DNA of 64,000 bases from Anarhynchus alexandrinus (Eukaryota > Chordata > Aves > Charadriiformes > Charadriidae). How positions within the stretch are numbered: the stretch's first letter is position 1; each line of letters begins with the position of its first letter. The position numbers and the translations under genes were made by a program. The stretch covers positions 1,826,813 through 1,890,812 of the forward strand of contig VUYV01000179.1 in the NCBI GenBank assembly GCA_008711295.1, read 5' to 3'. Below the pieces are notes generated by a model. The model searched no databases. It was not told the DNA's origin and saw only the letters and a program-made list of their open reading frames with translations. Below, piece after piece: positions 34,901 through 46,997 of this stretch.

Positions 34901-37689
34901 TTAAAACATTTTGTAAAGAAGACACTAATGACCAAGCAAGCAGGTGTTCTGCTTTTGATTCATAAGTTACTGGGTATGGGTTTGATCTGCAGCAGGCAGT
35001 ACCCAGACAGGGCCACCATACTGGTGAAAGTGCTGGGCATGTCTAGATATTGCCCACGCAGGAGAAGGAAAGCAACCTATGACATTTTTTTCCCAGCTAA
35101 AGCTAAAGGGAAAAAAGGCCACCGGTAATTTAATATCCACTTTTATTTCTGAATTTCTTTATCAACTGCCTATGACAGAGCATTCTTCACCCTTTAATAA
35201 GTATAGGTTGAAGTCTAGCCTGACTCAAAGTTGATGATGGATTGAGTATGGAAGTTTACTTCAGTACACAGCAAACTGGGATGGTAGATAAAGGTATCAT
35301 TAATGTGTGTTGTTACAGAAAGCATGCAACCTTCACTCTCATTCACTTCTTCTGGATGCCTTAAATTGAAACTTGACCCAGGCAAGTAGCAACAGAAGAG
35401 AACAGTTATCTGTAGCTACACACCATCAGCACCTCAGCTAGGAGGTTAGGCTTTCTACGTAGTGAAACAAGGACACACACGCTCTCCAGAGCCTGTCCCA
35501 GTAATTTAGATGCTGAGATGTGAACTATTCTTTGGAAAAAAAGAAAAAAATATTTTTTTCCCTGCTGACCACACATTTTGCCCAGGCACTAAATCAGGTG
35601 TGGATAACTATAAAAACTCTTCCCCATTGAACAACTATTCTCTAATTCATCCAAAATAAATTGGTGGTTTGTGAGTTTGTCTACACTGAAATGAACAAAA
35701 ACCGTTACCCTGCAACCTTTTCCCTTCATCCAAAATAAAAGTAATTTAGGGGTTTTGTTATTTAATGAGATTTTCCATGGGAAAGTCAGCATGCTTTAAA
35801 TTCACACCCCACTTTACAGTGGAATAGTTTCCTCACGTGGACAAGTGCCTAACTCTTAACCCTTGCTGCCCACAAAAAACACAGATGTCAAGACAGAAAG
35901 CATCAGAGAATCCTTCAAATTTCCCACATAAATGAACCACAAGGTACTTTGCACAGCTGGTAAACGAGCTGCTCAGTGATAAACACACTTAACTGAGTTT
36001 ACATTTGCTGTAGACACTTAAAGATTAAGAGTCTACTACTGTCTTTTCTGCCTACTACAGACAGATATTGGACAGCATGACGAGCTGAAGATACTTTTTA
36101 GATGAGGTAAGCAGGCTATAAATGGAATGCCCTAGGCACCTCACCCATGGTACAGGACTAAAAGTTGGGCTCAACTTGAGCCTTGTGTCAAAACCTTCCA
36201 TTGATCCCAAGGGAATCCACAAAACATTTGGACAAGGCATGTTTCACATAGCCACTCTCCCATTACCTTGAGCTAAAGATCCCCTTGGCATCTTTTGTAC
36301 CCAGAAACATCCCTTGCACATGCGCGTACCTTCTCCTGAGAATATAATAAGTGGTGACAACTAGTGAAATGTGCTCATATCCACGTCTTTCAATAAATAA
36401 GCTAGCTGCTGGGAAAATATAAACACACATCTTCTACAAGAGTCTGACTTTGTTTTCGTTAGCCTTGAAAAGAGCTAATCTAGTCCAAAAGTTTTAAAAT
36501 GGATAAATGAAGTAACTGCATCTTCTTGGGAAAAAAAAAGGAAGACTATTAGCATAACCAAATAGTTTCTCTCTTCCATGTAGAGAACGGGTCATGCCAA
36601 CCCCTGTGCAAGTTTTCTGATCCTGTCCACTCTGCATCTTCTTCACATGCTGGAAACAAGCTTTAGGACCAGGAACCTGCTACAAAATCCAGGTTTCCCA
36701 CGCACACATAGGATGCATCTCTCTGTTATATCACACTGGATTTAAAACCAGAAACGAAGTTATCCTGCATGTTTTGTTAAAAGATATCTCTGAAAGGTAT
36801 TTAACCACTAGAACTGTGCTTTTAAAAGTGAAATTGTCCAGCTAACATCAGCAAAGTCTGAAAGTGTTGCAACTCTCTGCTATGGGACTCAAATATTAAT
36901 GTAAAGGCTACAGACATACAGAGCCTCTGCTGCAGAAAGTTCCTGGAAATCCTGGAAGTGGTGGGGACACAGGACCATATGTACACTGCTGCTCTACCGT
37001 GCAGCTTCTTGTGTCCATTTGTCACCACGTGCATCTTCCCCTCCCTGCTTCAAAACAGATTAAGCTTAATATACTTATGTAGTTGTGAAGTGTACTGCCT
37101 ATTATCCAATTAGATAGCTAACAAGATCTGAGTAACAGCACGTAGGCACAGATAACCGTTGGCTGATATCTGGTACAGATTAGACACGTTCTGCCCTTGC
37201 AGAACAAGGGTTGGGATTCGTTCAAAGGCTGCTCTGAAGACTGGATTCAGGTAATTGTTTAATTTTGTTTGGGACCCATAAACACAGCACATTTGTCTCC
37301 TCTTGATCTCCTGGAGCTGTCATATGGCAACTGTCCCGTTACAAAAGTCCTGATAAATCTGGAGTGTCTTGCACATTTAAACTTTCAGTGTGGACAAAGA
37401 CAGATCTCATCACCTTTAAGGTCCCTTCTAGCTTCCAAAAGCTATGGAACAACAAAAGATCTATGCATCAGCAGGAAAAAAATGTATGCCTGTACAGAAG
37501 TTAAGGATATTCAGAAATGCAATCTTTATTAGCTCTGACACTGTTCCACATGACATTCCCATAAGATCCAGCTAAGAAAACATGAACTAGATGTAATCAC
37601 CGTAAAATGGATGCTTGACAACATAGTTCTCAGAGCATAATTATCAAGGGTTTACTATCTAATTGGGAGGACACTGGAAAGCGGGTCCA

Positions 37690-38215
37690 GCCAGGCACAA
37701 GAGCTGTGCAATATTTTCATTACCAATTTGGATGATAGACTGGAATGTATGGCCATAAAACCAACAGATGATTCAGGTGGGAGGATTTGCAAGCACTATG
37801 GTGTGCAGGTTCAGGTTTCTAAATGAACTTCACACACTGGTCCAACACCAACAAGAAGAAATACTTAAGAAAGAGAATTCACAGGTACAAATGCAAAAAT
37901 GGGGAGCAACTTCCTATACAGCAAGACTCCAGAAAAGGTTCTGGCATTTTAGAAGGTCATAGTACAATTGTAAGGTTCAACAATGTCCCACAGCTGCATA
38001 TAGGCAAACCTAAGCCTGCAGTGATGATCCATGGAAAGCACTTAGCTTGCAAAGTTTTGCCCTTAGCTGCTCACTGCTGTGCGGCTAATATGTCTTTTTT
38101 AAAAGCACACTGGAGAGAATATTGTGGAGAACAACAAAATTTAAAAACACCAGGTATGAGATTAAGCTGGATCTATTTAAGCCAGACATGTTCCTGAGAA
38201 CAGGCTAGCCCAGGC
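37690..38215 (+). mobile_element. Ancient CR1-like LINE remnant
   Basis: The fragment shows the decayed landmarks of a LINE reverse-transcriptase C-terminal region in sense order: ttaccaatttggatgatag, a gatgattcaggtggg block, gcaagcactatgg, a diverged segment with aaaaatggggagcaac, and an end resembling ctggatctatttaagccagac. No intact frame survives. It is clearly older than the CR1 copies at 40.8 and 59.1 kb. Ends are approximate. Confidence 0.5.
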
Positions 38216-38674
38216 AAGCAGGCAGGCCACAGCCTGAAGGAAGCCTCCTTCTTCCTATATACAGCAGGAAAAATTCAGAGTTTAGTTTTTCTGAGGTTAA
38301 CACTCTGGTGTTAAACTCTGTTTAATAACAAGCTAATGGCCTTGTATGTGGATGGAAAGAACAAGAGTCCATGGGCTAATTAATCTCGAAAAAGAGACTA
38401 GAAACTACTTTTTGGAATCCCATGTGCATTTATTTCACACCCCTCTTCTTCCAGCACACTTCCCCCATAGGTCAGTCTGAACCCAACTTTTTCACTGTTT
38501 TGAAGCAACTCCCTCATTAGCAGATCTTTTAAAGAGTGACCATCCTAGAGACACTGTCCCCACAAATTGGGAGATACAGATTGGGTGGAACACAAGGTGG
38601 TTAAAACTTGATTAAATCATTGAGCTCAAAAGGCAGCATCCAACAGAGTGAAGTCTTAAATGGCAGCCCTTTAT

Positions 38675-39610
38675 GAATGGTGTTCCCCAACAAACAGGTA
38701 GTACTGATACTGACACTGTTCAATATCTTAATGCCCTGGATGATGGGATGGATAGCTCCCTCAGCAAGTTCAGAGACAACACCATGCTGGGTTGAATGGT
38801 TGATACAGTGGAGAGCAGGACTGCTCAGCAAGGTGGAGGAACGAGCTGAAGGAAAACTCATGAAAATGAGAAACACAAATGTGAAGTCTTGCACCTGAGG
38901 AAAAAAAAATCCATTGTCAGCACAAACTGGGAACTGACTGGCAAGGGAGAAGCTCTTCAGAAAAGCACCTGGAAGTCCTGGTGGGCAATAAGGCAAACAG
39001 GAATCAGCAGTGCGCCCCTGCAGTGACAAGCCAGCTGCATAATGGGTTGTACTGGGAAGGACAATAGCCAAGAGCTCCAGGAAATTGCTCCTCTTCTCTT
39101 GGCACCAAGGAGGCTGCATCTGGAGCACTGTCTAATTTAGCTGCACTCTCCAGAAAAGACATTGACAAACTCAGAGTTCAGTGGAGCACCACTTGCCACT
39201 GAAATACGTGACATAGGAGAAGAGAATGAGGCAATGGGGTTTGTTTAACTTGGAGAAGCAAAGGTGGTTAGTGACGGATCTGATTTCTATCTATCTCCAA
39301 CTACCTAACTGGGGGGTTACAGAGAAGATGGAGCCAGGCTTTTCTCAATGAGTATGAACAAAATGACAAGAAACAACGGGCATAACTTGCAGCAATGGAA
39401 ATTCTGATCAGACAGGAGGAAAATATGCTTCACCATGAGAGCACTAAGCATGGCATCAACCTGCCACGCTTGACTGGAAAAGGTCTGAAACTTGATCAGA
39501 AGAGTTCACAAGAAATCTACCTTTGATTCTAGCTCTGCTTGGAGCAGGAGGTCAGATGAGAGAGTTCCAGATGTCTGATGCAACCTAAATACTCTTCAGT
39601 TCTAAGAAAT
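38675..39610 (+). mobile_element. Old degraded CR1 LINE copy
   Basis: The order of recognisable CR1 landmarks is intact: gttcaatatcttaatg then ggatgatggg, ctccctcagcaagttcagagacaac, gaagtcttgcacctgagg, gcatctggagcactg, cttggagaagcaaagg, a 3' UTR-like aggaggtcagatgagagagttcc, and a final caacctaaatactcttc. Every frame is broken by stops and indels. The 175-residue minus-strand frame at 38601-39128 is antisense to this element and is not a gene. Confidence 0.75.
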
Positions 39611-40800
39611 CATTGTGAAGAAACACTGAACAAGGGATTTTGCCCAGCAGGCTACAGTAGTCTATACCTGTTCAGTGATAACAAGTACTTTAGACTCAAA
39701 AGCCGTCAATAAAATACTTTCCCATGACTAAAGATCCCTGTATCTGTAATTAAGGGGAAAAAAGGGTAAGAAGGAAAACACTAGAGCTTTCACTGCTATT
39801 TGAAACACAACAAGAGAAACTGGAGACTCATGCTATACAAGTTATCATGCAAATGCTCTGCAAGAAAACTGAGGAATTCAAAGAAGATACATACTGATAG
39901 TTCAAACAAACAAAATCAAGACTGCTCCTCCCTACCTGCTCTTCCCACTGCAATAAACATGAGTTGACGCCAAGAGGTGTTTCAGACCTGTCCAGACCAG
40001 CCTTCATTTTGGTGTTAGCGTCTTCAGTTGTTTCAGGACAAAGGCTCTCTGTATGTAGACATACCTTTCACACATCCTACTCTCTCCCACTGAAAGGTAT
40101 AAGAGGTGTTAACAGATCTAGAGAAAATGCCTGCAACAATATACACAGACAATTTTTTTTCATTTTTTTTCCCCAAAAAAATAAAGTGAAGGAGTCCACA
40201 AAGTGAAGCACTTGGATACAGTTCAAATGAAACTGCCACCTTCCTCTGAGTATCCTGTAAAATGAACCCCCTAAAACCTGACAATGTAGATATAACTATG
40301 CTGTACAAGAAGGTCCATGAATGCAATTTCAGTGTTTTGTGTAATGTGGACATCTGTCCACCTGGAAGCAGCAAGACCCAAATTCACTTCACCCAGATGG
40401 ACAAGCAGCCTTCAGGTATCTGTCTCTGTCACACGACAGCCATTTGGAATAATTTTCCTAAAAATACAACAGCCAAGCAACAATCACCTTCAAGCAAATG
40501 GCTAACTGTTCCTCTAATGCTGGCTGGCATGTTACCCAGTTTACCTTAGTAAGTAATGTTTCTAGTGCTTATCTGCTGCTTTTTCTGCCATGTTTTAGGT
40601 TTGAGTGCTACATCTACTCTCAGAATACTCTTCACAGCCACATTTTATCAGCTTTGGAAATGCGCGAATAACTGTATCCTTCACAAAATGAAGAGGCAGT
40701 ACCTGCAAAATCAGATGCACAGAGCGTAACCACTGCAGGGAGGGAGAATAGAAGGCCACTCCTAAACTACAGATGGGAAGTCAGATCAGGAGAGCACAAT

Positions 40801-41690
40801 TCATAGAATCATAGAATGGTTTAGGTTGGAAAGGACCTTGAAGATCATCAAGTTCCAACCCCCCTGCTATAGGCAGGGACACCTCCCACTAGACCAGGTT
40901 GCCCAAGGCCACGTCCAGCCTGGCCTTGAACACCTCCAGGGATGGGGCCTCAACAACCTCTCTGGGNCCTCGGATCATCCTCATGGCCCTCCTCTGGATG
41001 TGCTCCAACAGGTCCACGTCCTTCTTATGTTGGGGACTCCAGAGCTGGATGCAGTACTCCAGATGGGGTCTCACCAGCGTGGAGTAGAGGGGCAGAATCA
41101 CCTCCCTCACTCTGCTGGCCACACTTCTTCTGATGCAGCCCAGGATGCGGTTGGCCTTCCGGGCTGCGATCGCACATTGCTGGCTCATGTTCAGCTTCTC
41201 GTCAATCAGCACACCCAGGTTCTTCTCCTCAGGGCTGCTCTCCAGCCATTCCCCGCCCAGCCTGTATTTGTGCTTGGGATTGCCCCAACCCAGATGCACT
41301 TGGCCTTGTTGAACTGCATGAGGTTGGCTTGGGCCCACCTCTCCAGCCTGTCCAGGTCCCTCTGGATGGCATCCCTCCCCTCCAGAGTGTCTACCTCACC
41401 AAACAGCTTGGTGTCATTGGCAAACTTGCTGAGGGTGCACTCAACCCCACTGTCCATGTCACCAACAAAGATGTTGAACAGTACAGGTCCCAGTACTAAC
41501 CCCTGAGGAACACCACTCGTCACTACTCTCCACTTGGACATCAAGCTATTGACCGCAACTCTTTGAGTGCGACCGTCCAGCCAGTTCTTTATCCATCAAG
41601 AGGTCCATTTGTTGAATCCATGTCTTTTCAATTTAGAGACCAGGATATCATGTGGGACAGTGTCAAACGCTTTGCACAATTGCCCAAGTT
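40801..41690 (-). mobile_element. CR1 LINE, 5'-truncated, with internal deletion at an N
   Basis: On the plus strand it begins tcatagaatcatagaatgg, the reverse complement of the CR1 3' octamer terminus. It extends to about 41690. In minus-strand order it reads [16 protein letters not shown], a [13 protein letters not shown] segment, [67 protein letters not shown] and QRRAMRMIR, which is CR1 ORF2. A frame change lies near 41.2-41.3 kb. At N 40967 the sequence jumps from QRRAMRMIR to PREVVEAPSLEVF, skipping the roughly 250 bases that lie between the equivalent points in the 59.1 kb copy. The element is dead and lies sense-oriented in SMOX intron 1. Confidence 0.93.
40967..40967. other. Isolated N at an internal CR1 deletion junction
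   Basis: The N lies exactly where CR1 sequence from two separated parts of the element is joined. It may mark a closed scaffold gap rather than a single uncertain base. Confidence 0.85.
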
Positions 41691-41994
41691 GCAATCCAGC
41701 TACTCACGAGGAGAGCCCCGGGGATAGCAGCTGGCAAGGACCTTCACCTTACAACAAAGAGGCACTATTCTGGAACAGTTGGTGAATATCCATAATACAG
41801 CCCCGTGGAAAAGATGGCACTTGAGCAAGAAGAGCATGTTCCCTGTTTTTATAGCGGGTAAAGAGACAAAGTCAGAATGAAACCTTCCATGACAAAACAC
41901 TTCATCTACGCTGCTGTCAGAAAAAAAAGAAATGTATCCATCATACCCTTAAGTCTACATGTGAAAGTCATAAAATTGTGTCTGTCAGCTCAGT

Positions 41995-42395
41995 ACAGGT
42001 AGGTGCCAGATGGAGCACTGCAGGCAAGTTTTGGGCCCTGCAGCTCAAGAAAGCCATGGCCCAGACATTCCCAAATCCTGCTGCAAAGAGGACTGAACAG
42101 CTCACTCTCTACAGTAACAAATGGGCAAGAGGTCAGCAATTTTCAACTGTAGCACAAGAAATCAAAGTCAGAAACTAGGAAAATCTTGGTAATGGTAAGA
42201 ACAATGAAAGACTTTAAAGGATCACCCAGGGAGGATGGGGAAAGTCCATCACTGGAGACTTTTAACAACTGTGTTGGACAAACATCTGCTGGGAAAGTTT
42301 AGATAGATCTGACCCAGTCTTGAGGCAGGAGGTCAGATTAGACAACTTATAAGCAGAGAACAGCAGGGCCGGAAGGGACCTTAATAACAGAAATA
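41995..42395 (+). mobile_element. Ancient CR1-like LINE 3' remnant
   Basis: Landmarks in sense order are gatggagcactgcaggc with agttttgggccctgcag, then aaagtccatcactggagac, ttggacaaacatctgctggg, gaggcaggaggtcagatt, and gggccggaagggacc. These match the layout of old CR1 3' ends, including the block that precedes the terminus. There is no open frame and the limits are approximate. It faces the younger CR1 at 40.8-41.7 kb. Confidence 0.55.
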
Positions 42396-45300
42396 TGACA
42401 ACAGAACGTATCAGCAGCAGCCCCAGAGCACATGAGCTTCCCTAGTATTTCCATAATACGTCAAAGAAATGCTGTGAGATCCTGCGTGCAGCAGTTGCCC
42501 ATTCCCACGTGGTAACTTCTCTCTCCATTCATGGAGGAGCAATACAAAGATAACACAAACAGTTGGCCTGACAGAACAGGCACGTGAACAGGAGCTCCCC
42601 AGCACAGCCTTCTCAATGAGACAGTCTCTCTCACATCCCACAGCACGGGAATGGTTGTTAACAGGAGTCCATCTGCACTTTTTCCTCTCATTTTGCCTCC
42701 TTCACATCTCACCCTGCCGTCAGAGCAGCTTTTTTTTTTTTCCTTAGGCCATTCTCTGTTCCTCCCTGGAATATTTTCATGTGTCAGATCTTCAAGACTG
42801 GATCCTTTTCATGTTTTAGGGAAGCCCTGAGCAAAATGTCTGTGCTCCTAACAACAACAAAAAAAAAAAAACAACTTGAGAGTCTGTAATACTAAGTAGA
42901 TGATCCGCATCTCCACTCCAGCACTGCCTGTCCCTCTGCTTGGCTGGGAGCCTGGCATGAGGAATCCCACCTGCATAAACTCTTCATGCAGAAACACCTA
43001 GTTAGTACTGACCTTTCGGTCATCCCCAAGATCTGCAACCTTCAGTACTTCCTACCAGCTTGTCCACGGCAGCCAGCTATCGAGAGCCAAGCTCTCATCA
43101 AAACTTTGGATCCCCTCCTAACGCTCTGCTGTGCCACATAGGGAAGCCACCACGAAGTCCTGGATCCCACCCCAAGGGAATCAGGCGACAAAAAGGGTGA
43201 TGACCCAGTGCTTAACTCTAAAGTCCATTGTCACATTCAGCCCTTTGTCAAGTTCTCTTCAAAGTCCAAATAGAGGCACCAGATGCTATTGTATAACTGG
43301 AGCAATGGTGTGAGTTCTCCATGACTATAAAAGGGACATTTAATTTAGTCTACTACATTACTGGAAGCACTGTGCTTCTGCAAGCACTAATTAACAGCAC
43401 ATAGCGTTCTGTGAGATCAGACCATCCAAGCAGCAGAGTGTAAACTGCAAGCCCCAAAGCACTAACCTCTATCGCAGGCTTAGAACTTGAGCGATCAACT
43501 TCAAGCGTAAAGGGGGTTTTTGGAGTTTTTGCTTCCTTGCGTGCCCCCCACAATTCCTCCCGGCTCATTCTTGTAAATGCAAAGCCAATCTCCAAGCTCT
43601 CAGTCGTGTGTGTCCATGGAAGCATGCAGTGAGCGAGATGACAGAAGTGGTCTGAAGTAGAAATACCCACTCATGCATGTGAGTGTGCGTGTTCGTGTGT
43701 ACACCCCAGCACATCTGAGGGTACAGTTTTGCAGTCCCGGGAAACTTAGATCTAAGTTTGCACTGTCCTTAAGAAGGACAGTCCTGACTGTGTGTTGTAG
43801 TGCTGACAGCAGCAGTCATGGGACGGGCCAGGGATTGAATCCAACTGAAAAATAACCCTATAAAAATAAGTAATAATCTGCTGCCAGGTGTGTGGGCTCC
43901 CTGATCAAAATCTCTTGCTCACAGTCACACCATAATATACAGAGGAATAGGACCAATCCTTTCACTAGAAGTAGCGCCTTAAATTTGTGTAAGTCACCCA
44001 TAAGACTATGTCCTGATAGAGGTGGAGAACAGTTACGCAAGAGAGGAAACAAGCAGTCAGAGATAGGACAGCACCGTGAAAATACCCTAATGCAGTTTCA
44101 CTGCTGAAGCCAGTGTCTTGCAAAACGACACTCCTTCCTGCAACCCAGACTTTCCGAAAGGGACTATGATTTTTAGGAGTTCAACAAAAGTATTACCAGA
44201 CACACTAACGATGCACGTCTTCCTGGCAGAGTCCTCTGGGATCACAACTGCGACTGATTCCAAAAAAGAAAATCCTGTTAGAAGAAGATTGGAGATCAAA
44301 GCAGGAGGTTACACCTACATCCTGGAACATGCATGCCCAGGGGACAGAAGAATTTTAAATTCAGTTTCAGACTAAATGCCTGTCTGTCCAGCAGAAACAT
44401 TAGGTTAGCATACTTGAATGTCACACCTGTACAATCTCTTCGTGAGAAAAGCCATTCCCTACCTGCCCTGCAAAATGAATTAAACCGAACAGAGTTCTTA
44501 GAAAGGAAAAGAAACTGCTGCTTTCCTATGCAATTCCCAGTCCAGGCCAGGCCAGGACTACCTGCTTAGCTTAGCACAAGGTATTTTCTTGATACATTAG
44601 CTACACGGTAGCCTGAGTAGGTATTTCACCATAGAAACGATCCAAACCAAAAGTGCCTCCTCCCTTTCCCCCCAAAGTGTGCAAACATCATCATATCCTA
44701 TCCAATATTTCAGCCATTCTAAGCATGCCAGCAACCTACGCTTTTAAACACCACTCAGTTAAATCTAGTGGACACACTTAAAAAAAAACCTGGCATTATG
44801 CAGAATAATGAATGATGAAGAAATTGATAACTATCAATTCTTCAGAAATTATCTACCTCCATTTCGTTCTCTACTTCGTCAGCCACGAAAACAAATATTT
44901 TCTTAAAAGGTAGTTCCTGCCTTTGAACTCAGTAGGCACAAAAAAAAAAAAATTAATGAAATTTTCAAGCCATTATAAAGACTTTGCAGCCCTTTAAAGA
45001 CCTATTGGATAAAAGAAATGCAAGGGACCAGAACCAAAGTTTCCCAACAAGCTGAAGTTATCTTTATTTACATCAGTTCAGCTTTCTGGGCTCCCCACAG
45101 CTGAGAATCTGCCTCCCTTACTGCGACTTCCATTCTGTCACTGATCCACTCTGTGGCCTCCAGCTCTCTCCCTCTGTCCTCCTATTCTCAGAAGTGAGAT
45201 AAACATGGTCTCAGAGGATGATGTGGAAAATGGCTCCAAAGAAGGACTGCAACAACCAAAGCTCTGTGTAAATCACTACTCTGGGGCTGCAAAATCTGTT

Positions 45301-45640
45301 TCCCTCAGACCCAGCAAGTTCCCAGTCACCATCATTTTGAGTTATCTGAGCGCACTAACAATAGTCGTCTTGTTTTACCGAGACTTGCAGAAAACCTTAA
45401 AGGATGGCCTGGTGGCAGAGAGCTACCCTGAAATAGCTCAGGGATCAAACTCCAATGTGAGTAGCAGTGAGGGGCTTTTTGACCCCTCTTGCACTACATT
45501 CCTGCTGATGAGCTCATCTCACTACCTTCAGAGCAACTCAGGACTTCCTCAGTGCCAAAACACTCCCTGCTGCATCCACCCTTACAACTTCATGTCCCTA
45601 GCCCCAAGATGTCAGAAAACAAAAACTCCAGTGGCCATAC

Positions 45641-45641
45641 N
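45641..45641. other. Isolated N beside a poly-A run
   Basis: A single N precedes cacaaaaaaaaaaaa. A homopolymer here could have caused a base-call failure or a local assembly join. An uncharacterised 164-codon frame (45205-45699) runs through it and is not considered a gene. Confidence 0.9.
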
Positions 45642-46903
45642 CACAAAAAAAAAAAACAACACCAAAATTGCACTTAAAACCAAGGAAGGACATGATTAAA
45701 ATTCACCAAAGCAACACCACTTTAAAAAAACCTACCACATTTAAAGACCTCCAGAGGAAAAGGTCACCAATATATACAGCACATCTCCCAAAGCAAAGGT
45801 CCGTGTCATGCTGCTGTCAGGTTCAGCCTGCAAACAGGTTGTTATAAAAACCCCGTGTGCTGTGTTACCCACAGCCAGGGTGGGCAGCGTAAGGCTGACA
45901 GCTGAATCCTCACCACCTGCAGCATTCCTCCACCCTGCAGTCCAGTCCCTACCCCACGGTTCCTCAAGGATGTTGGCTCTGGTACTCAAAGCCTTTACTT
46001 CCCATACAATGAATAAAGAACACGCTATATGTTTTGGTGATGTGATGGACACCCTCCGGTCAGGTGAAGGTAAAGGACAGTGCCATGAACTCTATAAAGA
46101 GCATATGCCCAGCACAGATGAAGAGCAATACCTCTGTAACCAATTGATGATACCCTACTTAAGAAAAGACAGTTGCATGTGTCAAGTTTAACCTCAAGAG
46201 ACTTTATTATATGTTGCAGTGAACTCTCAGAAGGTACAGGGAGGAGCTGAACCTGACTGGCTCCCCAAAATATGTTCACAGCTGTACACAGACACAAACA
46301 CAGGACCTCAAATTCATCAGTGTCTTACAACGCCACTCTCCAGAGCAGAGACACACATCATGTGAAATAGCTGCCACACATCACATGCTCCTCAGGTGCC
46401 ACAATGCACATGGTGCTAACTGGAGTCACCACGAATTTTTATTTTCCAAGTAGTTCATATTCCCACCCACAGTATTTCTGGAATTTTTTTCTTAAAATAA
46501 AAAGAAACCACAGAAACATTAGATTTTTTTTTAAAAAAAGCAAAGATTTGTAACCAATTTCCATGGTGACTACTATAAACTCTAGTGATATTACTGTGCA
46601 TACACCTACACACCCTCTATGCAGAACATGGAATACCTGGACACATCAAAGCGAACACATCAACAAGAGCTGATGCAAATGGGACACGTCATCAAGGTGG
46701 CTGAACATTTTCACGTTCCCTTAACAGGAACACAACAAGGATGATAACATGTTCTGGAAATACCACAATGTTTTGCGATGCCATTTGTTAAAACTGTTCA
46801 CTTTGTAGGAGTCCATAATACAAGGAATCGTTTGCATTCGTTGTTTTACAGTTATGCTTCTATGCCCTTGTCACACACCTGCTAGCACACTTGGTGTGGA
46901 AGA

Positions 46904-46997
46904 GGATTTGAACCCCAGCTCCCAACAGCCAGGAGAGAGCAGCTTGCTCACCAGCCATGGTGGGTCACTATCACTCTCCCACATTACTGCTGCGCTA
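46904..46997 (-). mobile_element. tRNA-derived SINE-like segment (A- and B-box words)
   Basis: On the minus strand the segment starts with tagcgcagcag (46997-46987), close to an RNA polymerase III A box. It ends with ggttcaaatcc (46914-46904), a perfect B-box word. The gap between the boxes is about 73 bases, longer than in a functional tRNA, and no cloverleaf forms. This suggests an old tRNA-derived SINE head with an insertion, or chance. It is inside SMOX intron 1. Confidence 0.35.

Noticed and set aside
38601..39128. 175-codon minus-strand frame
   Set aside because: It is the antisense of an old CR1 copy, not a gene.
45205..45699. 164-codon plus-strand frame with a hydrophobic stretch
   Set aside because: It contains an N, ends in a poly-A-encoded Lys run, has no recognisable family or splice context, and lies inside SMOX intron 1.
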